From the NCBI GenBank assembly GCA_963775185.1, contig CAVZIE010000036.1:1-64000 (forward strand): a stretch of DNA of 64,000 nucleotides, given 5' to 3'. Made by a program: the position numbers and the translations under genes. This document shows positions 1 to 7,545 of this stretch, piece after piece. A model generated the notes under the pieces. The model had not been told where the DNA came from. It ran no database searches and worked only from the letters and a program-made list of their open reading frames with translations. Position 1 is the first letter of the stretch; each line of letters begins with the position of its first letter. This DNA comes from JAPSGB01 sp963775185 (GTDB taxonomy: Bacteria > Myxococcota_A > Polyangia > Polyangiales > Polyangiaceae).

Positions 1-12
1 GCCGGACCGGCA
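1..12 (-). repeat. 19-bp palindromic repeat, copy 1 (cut by window edge)
   Basis: The window opens with GCCGGACCGGCA, the inner part of the reverse-complement form of the repeat found 18 more times here. The outer bases lie outside the window. Confidence 0.6.
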
Positions 13-303
13 CCCGGAAGCGTGCTATGCGTCCTGCGCTGTGTCCCCGCTCGAAGTCGAGAGCAGCAAGATGCAGGAGCCGGCATCGGTGACTGGGACA
101 AGCCTCGCGAGTGGGCTAGACAAGAGCAGAACCTGGCCTAAAAGCTCGATCGCATGATGACCGGATGGGAAAACCCTGTCGGACAAGCCCGGGAGCGCCG
201 GAGCCGCCCTGCCGGAGGGTGTGGTTCTGTTCCTGCGCAACGGACCGCCTCGCGCCTCACGCTACCGGACACAAGCCGGCGCCCGGCCTCGCCGGGTAGT
301 TCT
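13..303. other. non-coding stretch before the first gene
   Basis: I see no convincing gene. A 71-residue minus-strand reading frame (25..240) has no recognisable motif or ribosome site. Positions 219-240 hold a 22-nt string whose reverse complement recurs at 20469-20490 beside a GxxExxY element copy, so this may be the edge of a repeat or of a degraded element. Confidence 0.4.
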
Positions 304-1059
304 GTGAGCGCGCGCCCGACCCGCCTTGCCGGGTTCGTCGTGTGCCTGTGCGTCGCGGCGGGCGCGCTGCCCGCCTGCCATCACGACCCGGGCAGCAGCT
401 CGGACGACCCGTCGGCGCCGCACGACAGCACGCTGCCGCCGCTGGTGCTCAAGGACGACACGCCGAACCTGCTGCTCACGTGGGTGGACGACAAGGGCGA
501 CTTCCACGTCGTCACGAAGATCAAGGACGTGCCGGACCAGGGCAAGAAGGCCGTGCGCGTCGTCGTCACGAACAAGAACGCGGGCACGGGCGGCGAGGTC
601 TACGTCGCCAATCTCACGAAGAAGAACCCCGACGGCAGCTACGCCGTCGGCACGATGACGCGCGGCGCGTGGGACGACAAGGGCGCGAGCCTGCGCAAGA
701 CGCGCATGGAGGCGCTCGCCCCGAGCGCGCGGCCGCCGCTGCCGGCGGGCTCCGCGTCGGCCGCACCGGGCAACGACGCGGCCTTCGGCGAGGTCGTCGC
801 GATCATCTACGGCGCGTCGTGGTGCAGCGCGTGCCACGACGCCGAGCGCTACCTCAAGCAGCGCGGCATCCGGGTGATCCACAAGGACATCGAGAAGAGC
901 GAAGTCGCCAACAACGAGATGGAGCGCAAGCTCGCGGCGAACCACCTGCGCGACGGCAGCATCCCGGTGATCGACATCGGCGGCCACGTGATGGTCGGCT
1001 TCTCACCGAGCGCGATCGACAGCGCGCTGGCCGCGGCCCGGCAGACGCAGACGCTGTAG
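304..1059 (+). CDS. lipoprotein with a glutaredoxin/thioredoxin-like C-terminal domain
   Basis: Starting at GTG 304 gives a short basic N-terminus, a hydrophobic stretch and the lipobox LPAC, so the mature protein should be a lipid-anchored exported protein of about 230 residues. An open frame extends upstream to an ATG at 154, but that would put about 50 residues before the signal peptide. The C-terminal ~85 residues carry SWCSACHDAERYL, a CxxC redox motif, followed by a glutaredoxin-like pattern ending SIPVIDIGGHVMVGF (the cis-Pro loop and the usual GG). The role is probably thiol-disulfide exchange outside the cytoplasm; the substrate is unknown. It converges with the next gene, with stop codons 2 bp apart. 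Confidence 0.75.
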   Translation: MSARPTRLAGFVVCLCVAAGALPACHHDPGSSSDDPSAPHDSTLPPLVLKDDTPNLLLTWVDDKGDFHVVTKIKDVPDQGKKAVRVVVTNKNAGTGGEVYVANLTKKNPDGSYAVGTMTRGAWDDKGASLRKTRMEALAPSARPPLPAGSASAAPGNDAAFGEVVAIIYGASWCSACHDAERYLKQRGIRVIHKDIEKSEVANNEMERKLAANHLRDGSIPVIDIGGHVMVGFSPSAIDSALAAARQTQTL

Positions 1060-1061
1060 CG

Positions 1062-1979
1062 CTACCTTCGCCAGCCCAAGCGCGCCAGCTCGCGATCCAC
1101 GTCGCTCCACGTCTCTACGATCGCGACGCGCGGATCGTCGATGGCGATCTCGCGCGCGGCCTTGCCGCCCAGCCAGATCGCGACGTGCGACGGCAGCCCG
1201 ACGAGCATCGCGCGCACTTGCAGCGGGATCGTGCGCCGCTCCGACGCAGCCGAGACCGACAAGCCGACGATGCGCGCGCCGAGCTCGCGCGCCGCCTCGA
1301 CGATCTCGTCCACCGGTGTGTCCACGCCAAGCAGGCGCGGCACCGCGCCCTGGATCGAGAGGTACACGGCCGCCATCTCGATGCCCAGACCGTGGTGCTC
1401 GCCGGGCAGCGTCGTGAGCAGGACCACAGGTCCGGTCTTCTTCATTTCCCACGCGACGCCGAGCAGGCGAAGCTGCGTCGACAAGGCCGCGGAAAACAAG
1501 TGCTCGTGGCGCACGCCGATGCGCTTCTCCGCCCACGCGTCGCCGACCTGCTCGGTCAGCGGTCCCGCCACCTGCGACAGGAAGCCGATCGGGCCGAGCG
1601 TGGCCACGGCCTGCTGCAGCCCCGCGCGCAGCCCCTCGACGTCGTCCTTCTCGAGCGACTCGAGCAGCGAGCGCACGCTCGGCGTCGCGTCGCCGGCGTC
1701 GACGCGCGGCGACAGCGAGCTCGCGAGCAGATCGCGAAGCTCCGCCGGATCGCGCGCGATCACCTCGCCAGCGCGGAAGCCCGCGCCGAGCGCGCTCGCC
1801 ACCAGCGTCAGCCGATCGACATCGGCCTGCGAGTACACGCGGATGCCGGTGCTCGTGCGCTCGGGCTTGGGAAAGCCGTAGCGGCGCTCCCACATGCGCA
1901 GCGTGTCCGCGCTCAGCCCGGTGATCCGCGACACGACGCGGATCGAGTAGCCGGAGGTCGGCGACACCCTGCTGTCCAT
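1062..1979 (-). CDS. CarH/CarA-like MerR-family cobalamin-binding regulator
   Basis: This 305-residue protein has a MerR-type winged helix (residues about 11-80, with the TLRMWERRYGFPKPERT helix), a helical cobalamin-capping domain and a C-terminal Rossmann B12-binding domain. The CarH signature residues are present: W149 followed nine residues later by E159-H160 (the Wx9EH motif) and E194-x-H196-xx-G199 for the lower axial ligand. In the family, AdoCbl-loaded tetramers repress carotenoid genes in the dark and light breaks them. No carotenoid genes are in this window, so the target is unknown. Regulation by B12 and/or light is inferred from the motifs only. Confidence 0.88.
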   Translation of the reverse strand: MDSRVSPTSGYSIRVVSRITGLSADTLRMWERRYGFPKPERTSTGIRVYSQADVDRLTLVASALGAGFRAGEVIARDPAELRDLLASSLSPRVDAGDATPSVRSLLESLEKDDVEGLRAGLQQAVATLGPIGFLSQVAGPLTEQVGDAWAEKRIGVRHEHLFSAALSTQLRLLGVAWEMKKTGPVVLLTTLPGEHHGLGIEMAAVYLSIQGAVPRLLGVDTPVDEIVEAARELGARIVGLSVSAASERRTIPLQVRAMLVGLPSHVAIWLGGKAAREIAIDDPRVAIVETWSDVDRELARLGWRR

Positions 1980-2059
1980 CCTTCGTTGATAGTCCTGGAC
2001 AAACCCACGTCAAGCCTTTCAGATTGACGGCCGGCGGGCCGGCGGCGCATGCTCGCGTA

Positions 2060-3145
2060 GTGGAATCACGCCTGATTTCCGCAGCCGCAGGCGCCGCAGC
2101 GCTGCTCGCCGTGGCGTGTGGCTCGGGCACCTCGGACCCCGGCTACTCGGCGGGCGGCAGCGCCGGCGCGGACGCGGCGCCCGACGCCGTCGCCAGCGCC
2201 GGCAGCGACGCGGGCCCCGACGTCGTCGAGGCCGGCGAAGCCGAAGCCGAAGCGCCGGCCAAGCTCGGCCCGCCCTACCCCGTCGTGCTCGCCCACGGCT
2301 TCTTCGGTTTCCAGGACTTCGCCGGGCTGAAGTTCGAGACCTATTTCTACCAGGTGAAGGACGACCTCGCGGCGCACGGCGAGCCGAACGTGTACACGCC
2401 CGCGGTCGATCCATTCAACGACTCCACGGTGCGCGGCGGACAGCTCGCCGACGCGATCCAGAAGATCCTCGCCGACACCGGCTACGCCAAGGTGAACATC
2501 ATCGGCCACTCGCAAGGCGGCCTCGACGCGCGCGTGGTCGCTCACGATCACCCGGACTGGGTCGCCTCGGTCGTCACCTACGCCACGCCCAACCAAGGCA
2601 CCGCCGTCTCCGATCTGGTGCTGAAGATCATCAGCGATCCGAACGCGCAAGCGATCGCCGACGAGCTCGTCAAGTTGATCGGTGGTCCGCTCTACGACCA
2701 GATCGGCAACACCACGTCGATCACCAAGGGCCTGGCGCAGTTCTCGAGCCAGGGCATCGCCGACTTCAACGCCAAGTACCCGGACGCGCCAGGCGTCGCC
2801 TACTACTCCATCGCCGGCCGCACCGATCTGACCCTCGGCCTGACCGAGTGCCAGACGCCGAACGCGCCGAAGTTCATCACCGACTACGGCCTGATCCGCG
2901 ACCCCGTCGACGTGTTGCTCGGCCCCACCAACACGCTGCTCGACAACGGCCTCGCGCAGGCGCCCAACGACGGCCTGGTGAGCGTCGCCTCCGCCAAGCA
3001 CGGCACGTTCCTCGGTTGCATCCCCGCCGACCACCTGGACGAGGTCGGCCAGATCCTCGGCGACAATCCCGGCCTCGGCAACAGCTGGCGACACAAGCCC
3101 TTCTTCGAAGCGCTCGTCGCATACCTCCGCGATCAAGGCTTCTGA
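2060..3145 (+). CDS. secreted lipoprotein lipase (alpha/beta hydrolase, bacterial lipase family I-like)
   Basis: The GTG at 2060 gives a clean lipoprotein signal peptide ending LAVAC; an upstream TTG at 2024 is possible but less likely. An Ala/Ser/Asp-rich linker of about 55 residues precedes the hydrolase. VVLAHGFFGF is the oxyanion-hole strand and GHSQGG the nucleophile elbow with the catalytic Ser. The late segments NDGLVSVASAKHGTF and ADHLDEVGQ match the Asp/calcium region and catalytic His of family I triacylglycerol lipases. It is predicted to hydrolyse acylglycerols at the cell surface. A 19-bp repeat follows the stop codon directly. Substrate chain length cannot be told from sequence. 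Confidence 0.85.
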   Translation: MESRLISAAAGAAALLAVACGSGTSDPGYSAGGSAGADAAPDAVASAGSDAGPDVVEAGEAEAEAPAKLGPPYPVVLAHGFFGFQDFAGLKFETYFYQVKDDLAAHGEPNVYTPAVDPFNDSTVRGGQLADAIQKILADTGYAKVNIIGHSQGGLDARVVAHDHPDWVASVVTYATPNQGTAVSDLVLKIISDPNAQAIADELVKLIGGPLYDQIGNTTSITKGLAQFSSQGIADFNAKYPDAPGVAYYSIAGRTDLTLGLTECQTPNAPKFITDYGLIRDPVDVLLGPTNTLLDNGLAQAPNDGLVSVASAKHGTFLGCIPADHLDEVGQILGDNPGLGNSWRHKPFFEALVAYLRDQGF

Positions 3146-3147
3146 TC

Positions 3148-3166
3148 TGCCGGTCCGGCGCGGAAT
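3148..3166 (+). repeat. 19-bp palindromic repeat, copy 2
   Basis: Exact consensus TGCCGGTCCGGCGCGGAAT two bases after the lipase stop codon. Confidence 0.8.
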
Positions 3167-3347
3167 CCCCGTGTCGCGTACGCGCCTGTACCGCCGCCTG
3201 CGCGCCTGCCGCGTTCGACTTCGTGGACGTACAGTTCATGCACATGCCGAGCGCGCCGCGCGCGGCGATGTTCAGTGGGCTGGCCGCCGCGGTGCGGCCG
3301 TGGAGCAGAAGATGCAGGACGCGTCCCGGGAGCTCTCGGCGGTGGGC

Positions 3348-3811
3348 TGGGAAAATCCCCTCATATCAACACAAAGACCAAAGCAACGGATTTTCGCTGC
3401 GATCCCGACCCATGGGAATGGCACAGGAAGATCGGAAGGTCGGAAGATTTGGGGATGGAACGGACGAGGTGATCGGGGCACTGATCGAGGTTCACCGGCA
3501 GCTCGGTCCGGGGTTGATGGAATCCGCGTACGAAGCGTGCCTATGCGCCGAGTTGTGGGAAAGAGGGCTCGATTTCGAGCGACAGCGGTCGCTGCCGATC
3601 AACTACAAAGGCGTACGCGTCGAGTCCGCGTATCGACTCGACGTCGTTGTTGGCGGTTGTGTCCTTCTCGAGCTCAAATCGGTCGAGCGACTGCTCCCGA
3701 TTCACGAGGCTCAGGTGATCACCTACCTACGTCTTTCCCGCCTACCGGTTGGTCTACTCGTCAACTTCAACGTCACGGCCCTGCGGAACGGCCTGCGACG
3801 GCTCACACCTG
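3348..3811 (+). mobile_element. GxxExxY element, copy A (full-length gene)
   Basis: The left end holds the motif GGGAAAATCCCCTCAT, then about 40 bp, then GGCACAGGAAGATCGGAAG, where the gene begins. The same two blocks recur in reverse complement at the right end of copies B and C, so the element has terminal inverted repeats of the form GGGAAATCCCCTCATTT...CACAGGAAGATCGGAAG. Copy A lacks its own right end: after LRRLT-coding sequence it runs straight into the left end of copy B at 3809. Confidence 0.7.
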
Positions 3812-3849
3812 GGAAATCCCCTCATTTCAGGCAACGACCAAAGCACTGA
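3412..3849 (+). CDS. GxxExxY protein (PDDEXK_3 family putative nuclease)
   Basis: This is a 145-residue member of the GxxExxY family (PF13366 type). The naming motif is visible as G34-LM-E37-SA-Y40. A PD-(D/E)xK-like core follows: D77 in YRLDVVV, then E87-L-K89 in LLELKS. Q101 and the hydrophobic segment VGLLVNFN complete the family pattern. Two ATGs (3412, 3418) are possible starts. The last ~12 residues are encoded by the left end of copy B, whereas copy C shows that the native C-terminus is probably LRRLVPAFL. The family is presumed nucleic-acid-acting, but its function is unproven. It is the only intact copy in the window and is a candidate driver of the element. Confidence 0.82.
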   Translation: MGMAQEDRKVGRFGDGTDEVIGALIEVHRQLGPGLMESAYEACLCAELWERGLDFERQRSLPINYKGVRVESAYRLDVVVGGCVLLELKSVERLLPIHEAQVITYLRLSRLPVGLLVNFNVTALRNGLRRLTPGKSPHFRQRPKH

Positions 3850-4126
3850 TTCCGCTGCGGTCCCGACCCATGGGAATGGCACAGGAAGATCGGAAGGTCG
3901 GAAGATTTGGGGATGGAACGGACGAGGTGATCGGAGCGCCCGATTCACGAGGCGCAGGTCATCACCTGCCTACGTCTTTCCCGCCTACCAGTTGGTCTGC
4001 TCGTCAACTTCAACGTCACCGCCCTGCGGAACGGCTTGCGACGGCTCACACCCGAACACCCCGAATCCTTGAAAACCTTCCGCTCTTCCGATCTTCCTGT
4101 GAAAACCCAAATGAGGGGATTCCTCA
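3809..4126 (+). mobile_element. GxxExxY element, copy B (internal deletion, both ends present)
   Basis: The left end (GGGAAATCCCCTCATTT at about 3811) and the first ~65 gene bases match copy A. The sequence then jumps from the equivalent of ~3477 to ~3695 of copy A, losing about 220 bp including the GxxExxY motif and the catalytic core. It resumes at CCCGATTCACGAGGC. The right end (about 4075-4126) reads CTTCCGATCTTCCTGTG, then AAATGAGGGGATTCC, the inverse of the left end. No functional protein can be made. Confidence 0.75.
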
Positions 4127-4330
4127 GGCTCTCGAGAGCGGAGCGAGACTCCACATCGCGCGGCTCCGTCGTCCCCCTTCGCTACGACGCAGCGGATCCG
4201 GAGAAGCTGGTCATCGACTGGCCGACCTTGCGTCGGCGGGATGCCGGCGGCGCCGACGTCGCCAAGCAGGCGGCGCTGGCCGAACGACGTGCCTTGCTCG
4301 CGAAGGCTCCCGACGCTCCGTCGCGAAATC
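4127..4330. other. orphan coding-like remnant
   Basis: A plus-strand frame running out of copy B continues to a stop at 4335 with a protein-like segment (PLRYDAADPEKLVIDWPTL...) that I cannot assign. It has no start of its own and may be the 3' end of a gene disrupted by the element, or chance. There is no ribosome site and no gene call. Confidence 0.3.
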
Positions 4331-4374
4331 GCTGACGCGGAAATGTCCGCTTTGCGGACCTCCAGGCCGTCAGC
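4331..4374 (-). terminator. stem-loop downstream of the small lipoprotein gene
   Basis: GCTGACG (4331-4337) pairs with CGTCAGC (4368-4374), and a second hairpin TCCGC-TTT-GCGGA sits inside. It lies 9 bp past the stop codon of the minus-strand gene 4383..4784. There is no U-run, so a terminator role is inferred from position. Confidence 0.45.
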
Positions 4375-4382
4375 GATCCGCG

Positions 4383-4784
4383 CTATTCGCACGCGCCCTG
4401 GCGGCACCGGGGCGCCATGGGCGGCGCGCACGGCGGAACGTCGAAGCGGCAGCCGTCTTGCTTGAAGCCGGCGCAGGTCGTCCGATCGGCCTCGGCGGCG
4501 GCGTCGCGGACCGCCTGGACGCCGCTCGCACTCACCGCGCGCGAGCAGGCGTCGAAGCACGCGCTGCCCACGCCGACGGACACGCAGTCGGCGTCCGAGC
4601 TGCAGGCGCGGTGTTGCTCGACCACGGCCAGCACGTCGCTGCGCGCGCGGTTCGTGCGTTCGGCGCAGCTGGCGGCGCCGGGCGCTCCCGGCGCGGGAGG
4701 CGCACCCGCGCCGCAGCCGGAGAGGACAAGCGAGCCGAGCGCGAAAAGGCCCGCGACCGCGACGGCGTGCTGGAGACGAGGCAT
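4383..4784 (-). CDS. small Cys-rich lipoprotein
   Basis: This is a 133-residue protein with signal peptide MPRLQHAVAVAGLFALGSLVLSGC (lipobox LSGC), an Ala/Pro/Gly linker and a mature part with nine cysteines, including CSSDADCVSVGVGSACFDAC. The pattern resembles the short disulfide-rich lipoproteins common in Myxococcota, whose functions are unknown. It starts 11 bp after the alanyl-tRNA editing gene ends and is probably co-transcribed with it. A stem-loop follows the stop. Confidence 0.72.
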   Translation of the reverse strand: MPRLQHAVAVAGLFALGSLVLSGCGAGAPPAPGAPGAASCAERTNRARSDVLAVVEQHRACSSDADCVSVGVGSACFDACSRAVSASGVQAVRDAAAEADRTTCAGFKQDGCRFDVPPCAPPMAPRCRQGACE

Positions 4785-4795
4785 GACGATGATCC

Positions 4796-5992
4796 CTACG
4801 ACGCGAGCCCGACGCGGGCCAACGCCACGAAGTCGACGCCCGGCGGGAGACGCCCTTCGGCGCGCTCGGGGCGGCCGCCGCCGCGACCGCCGCTCGCGGT
4901 CGCGAGCTGCTTGACGAACGCGCCGCAGTCGAAGTCGCTGTGCGCGCCGCGCGCGGCGAGCACGGGCGTGCCTTCGGCAGTGCCGCCGGCGAGGAGCGCC
5001 ACGGCGTCGGGGAGCGCATCGCACAAGCGCGTGGCGACCGCGCGGAGCAGCTCGGCGGGCGCGCCGTCGATCTGCGCGACCAGACGGCGCTCGCCGCTGC
5101 GCGCGGCTTCGGCGAGCAGCGCGTCGGCGGCGTGGTCGGCGAGGCGCGCGCGCACCAGGCCCAGGCTCTCCCGCGCCTCGGCGAGCTGGCGGCGGAGCTT
5201 GTCGACAGCGGCGGGGACGTCCGCGGGGCCGCAGGTGAAGTCGCGACCGAGGCCGCGCAGCACGCCGGCCTCGTGCGCGAGCTCGGCGCGGGCGCGGCGG
5301 CCGGCGCTGAACACCAGGCGCGTGCCGCCCTTGTAGCGCTCCACGCCGCTGATGCGCACCAGGCCGACCTGCGCGCTGCCCAGGCAGTGCGTGCCGCCGC
5401 ACGGCGACACGTCGAAGTCGCCGATCTGGACCACGCGGATCTCGCGCTCGACCTTGGGCGCGCGGCGCAGTGAGAGGCCCGCGAGCTCGCCGGGATCGGG
5501 GAACCACGCGCGCACGCGGACGTCGCTGTCGACGATCGCGTTGGCGAGATCCTCGGCGCGGGCGACTTCGCTTTCGGAGAGCGTGGCAGCGTCCACGTCG
5601 AGCGTGCACGTGGTCTCGCCGAGGCGTGACGACACTGTCTCGGCGTGCGCGACGTCCAGCAGCGCGCGCGACAGGATGTGCTGGCCGGTGTGCAGCGCCA
5701 TGTGCGTCCGCCGGCGCGCCGCGTCGATGCGCGCCGGCAGCGTCGCGCCGGCGTCGGGCAGCTCGCCCTCGACGATGTGGTGGACCGCGCCGTCGTCGTC
5801 GGCCTGGACGTCCACCACGACGCTGTCGCCGATGCGCCCGCGATCGGCCATCTGCCCGCCGCTCTCCGGGTAGAACGCCGTCTGATCGAGCAGCACCGAC
5901 GGCCGCCCGCCGAAGCTCGCGTGCGCCGTGACGTGCGCATCGAACGCGAGCAGCAGCGAGTCGTCGTAGTAGAGGCGGGAAGCACGCGCCAT
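4796..5992 (-). CDS. alanyl-tRNA editing protein (AlaX-like, with DHHA1-type C-terminus)
   Basis: This 398-residue stand-alone relative of the AlaRS editing module hydrolyses Ser- or Gly-mischarged tRNA-Ala in the cytoplasm. An N-terminal AlaRS-C-like barrel contains DQTAFYPESGGQMAD. The zinc ligands of the editing site are seen in HTGQH (HxxxH) and CGGTH (CxxxH). A coiled helical linker and a C-terminal DHHA1-like domain (ending with a Gly/Arg-rich loop and GVDFVALARVGLA) follow, which makes it the long AlaX type. The ATG at 5992 fits the family start; the frame stays open upstream without similarity. Confidence 0.88.
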   Translation of the reverse strand: MARASRLYYDDSLLLAFDAHVTAHASFGGRPSVLLDQTAFYPESGGQMADRGRIGDSVVVDVQADDDGAVHHIVEGELPDAGATLPARIDAARRRTHMALHTGQHILSRALLDVAHAETVSSRLGETTCTLDVDAATLSESEVARAEDLANAIVDSDVRVRAWFPDPGELAGLSLRRAPKVEREIRVVQIGDFDVSPCGGTHCLGSAQVGLVRISGVERYKGGTRLVFSAGRRARAELAHEAGVLRGLGRDFTCGPADVPAAVDKLRRQLAEARESLGLVRARLADHAADALLAEAARSGERRLVAQIDGAPAELLRAVATRLCDALPDAVALLAGGTAEGTPVLAARGAHSDFDCGAFVKQLATASGGRGGGRPERAEGRLPPGVDFVALARVGLAS

Positions 5993-6033
5993 GCGCGCCG
6001 TCGTAGCACGGCGCGCACGGCGCGGCACCGCCC

Positions 6034-6438
6034 TCAGCCTCCGCCCGGACACGGCTGGAGGGCAAGATCGAGCGCGATCGGGTCGACCGTGTTGTCGTCC
6101 TTGATCGTCACCTCGACCTCGGCCCACGGCTCACCCGCCGTGCACGCGCCGTCGCCGTCGCGATCGTCGATCGCGCGCACCAGCACGTGGTCGCCTTCGA
6201 GCGGCACGCTCTGCTTGAACGCGCCGGGCGCGTCCAGCGTAATGGATTGCACGCTGGTGCGCGCCGCGTCCGCGCCGGTCCCGCTCACGTCGAAGAACTC
6301 GAGGTTCAGCGATCCCTTCAACGCGACGCGCGAGCTCACGTCGCCGCTGACCTCGACGTCGCGCGCCGAGCTACAACCGGCGAGCGCCGTCGCGCCTGTG
6401 ATCGCCACCGCCAAGATAACGAGATGCCTTGCGTTCAT
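6034..6438 (-). CDS. small exported lipoprotein
   Basis: The ATG at 6438 is preceded by GGAAGGAGA at good spacing, which decides this start over an upstream one at 6576. The 134-residue product has signal peptide MNARHLVILAVAITGATALAGC. The mature part looks like a beta-sandwich, with LNLEFFDVSG, a DRDGDGAC calcium-loop-like segment and EVEVTIKDDNTV. I recognise no named family. It lies upstream of and in the same direction as the alanyl-tRNA editing gene (41 bp gap). Confidence 0.72.
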   Translation of the reverse strand: MNARHLVILAVAITGATALAGCSSARDVEVSGDVSSRVALKGSLNLEFFDVSGTGADAARTSVQSITLDAPGAFKQSVPLEGDHVLVRAIDDRDGDGACTAGEPWAEVEVTIKDDNTVDPIALDLALQPCPGGG

Positions 6439-6599
6439 GCACTTGTCTCCTTCCGGGCGCCCCGTGCGCTCCGCATTCCGGATGAGCAACCGACGTGCCA
6501 CACGCAAGAGCGGCGATAACCCGCGAGTGGACGCGTTGGCTGTGCGTCGCAGCAACGCACGTGAAAGCGGCGCCACGGGGGCGACGCACGCCGCGCACG

Positions 6600-6618
6600 A
6601 TTCCGCGCCGGACCGACA
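6600..6618 (-). repeat. 19-bp palindromic repeat, copy 3
   Basis: ATTCCGCGCCGGACCGACA has one mismatch to the reverse consensus. It forms an inverted pair with copy 4, 36 bp away, between two divergent genes. Confidence 0.75.
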
Positions 6619-6654
6619 TCCCCTCCCCGCTTCGGCCGATCTCCAGGCTGGATT

Positions 6655-6673
6655 TGCCGGTCCGGCGCGGGAA
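6655..6673 (+). repeat. 19-bp palindromic repeat, copy 4
   Basis: TGCCGGTCCGGCGCGGGAA. The bases just before it (CTCCAGGCTGGATT) nearly match those before copy 18 at 61002 (CTCCAGCTGGATT), so the repeated unit can be longer than 19 bp. Confidence 0.78.
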
Positions 6674-6692
6674 CGCTAGATAGCGGTCGACG

Positions 6693-7526
6693 ATGGACGA
6701 GCTCTCCACGCGCTTCACCCTGGGCGACCGCATCACCGACGAGCAGGCCGCGTTCCTCGACCGCCACGGCTTCCTGCTGTTCAAGGCGGTGGCGAGCCCG
6801 GAAGAGGTGCGCATGATCCTCGCCGAGCTCGATCGCATCGAGGCGGAGTGGATCGCCGAGGCGCGCACCAGCGTGTACGGCGTGCCGCTGTTCCAGGGGC
6901 GCGGCGCGGACGGTCGTCCGTTGATCCAGCGCTTCCCGTTCACGTCGTGCTTCTCGGAGGCGATCAAGAGCTTCGTGCGCGACCCTCGCTTCGCGCCGGT
7001 GCGCGGCCTGGTCGGCGAGAGCACGCGCGTCGGCGACAGCGAGAAGGACGGCGTGGTCGTGAACCGCTACATCAACGTCCCGGGCAGCGTCTATCCGCGA
7101 CTCGGCTGGCACACGGACGGGCTGCGCGACCTGTTCTACCTGCGCATGCCGAAGCCGATGCTGAACGTCGGGCTGCACTTGGACCGCATCACCGCCGCGG
7201 ACGGCGGGCTGCGCTTGATTCCGGGCACGCACAACCAGGGCTTCCTGTCGATGTGCTTCAAGAAGCCGTACTTCATCAGCCACCGGCCCGACCCGCACGA
7301 GATCGCCGTGGAGACACAGCCCGGCGACCTGACGGTGCACGACGGACGGCTGTGGCATCGCGTGCAGGCCTCGCCACACACCGGCGAGCGCAGCCTGCGC
7401 CGCAGCATGTACGTGCCGTACCTGACCGACGAGCCGGAGATCAAGGGCGAGCACAGCAAGACGCCGCTCTACCACTACGCCGGCCGCGCGCTCCGGCGCC
7501 TGAAGCTCGCGAGAGCGCCGCGCTGA
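6693..7526 (+). CDS. phytanoyl-CoA dioxygenase (PhyH) family protein
   Basis: This is a 277-residue Fe(II)/2-oxoglutarate-dependent dioxygenase. The iron-binding triad is visible as GWHTDGLRD (HxD) and the distal His in LTVHDGRLWHRVQ; the C-terminal Arg of RSLRRSMYVPY would bind 2-oxoglutarate. LRLIPGTHNQG is typical of the PhyH fold. The substrate cannot be told; the family hydroxylates fatty acyl-CoAs as well as many small molecules. It precedes astB by 19 bp in the same direction. Confidence 0.87.
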   Translation: MDELSTRFTLGDRITDEQAAFLDRHGFLLFKAVASPEEVRMILAELDRIEAEWIAEARTSVYGVPLFQGRGADGRPLIQRFPFTSCFSEAIKSFVRDPRFAPVRGLVGESTRVGDSEKDGVVVNRYINVPGSVYPRLGWHTDGLRDLFYLRMPKPMLNVGLHLDRITAADGGLRLIPGTHNQGFLSMCFKKPYFISHRPDPHEIAVETQPGDLTVHDGRLWHRVQASPHTGERSLRRSMYVPYLTDEPEIKGEHSKTPLYHYAGRALRRLKLARAPR

Positions 7527-7545
7527 GTGCTAGGCTGGCGAGAGC

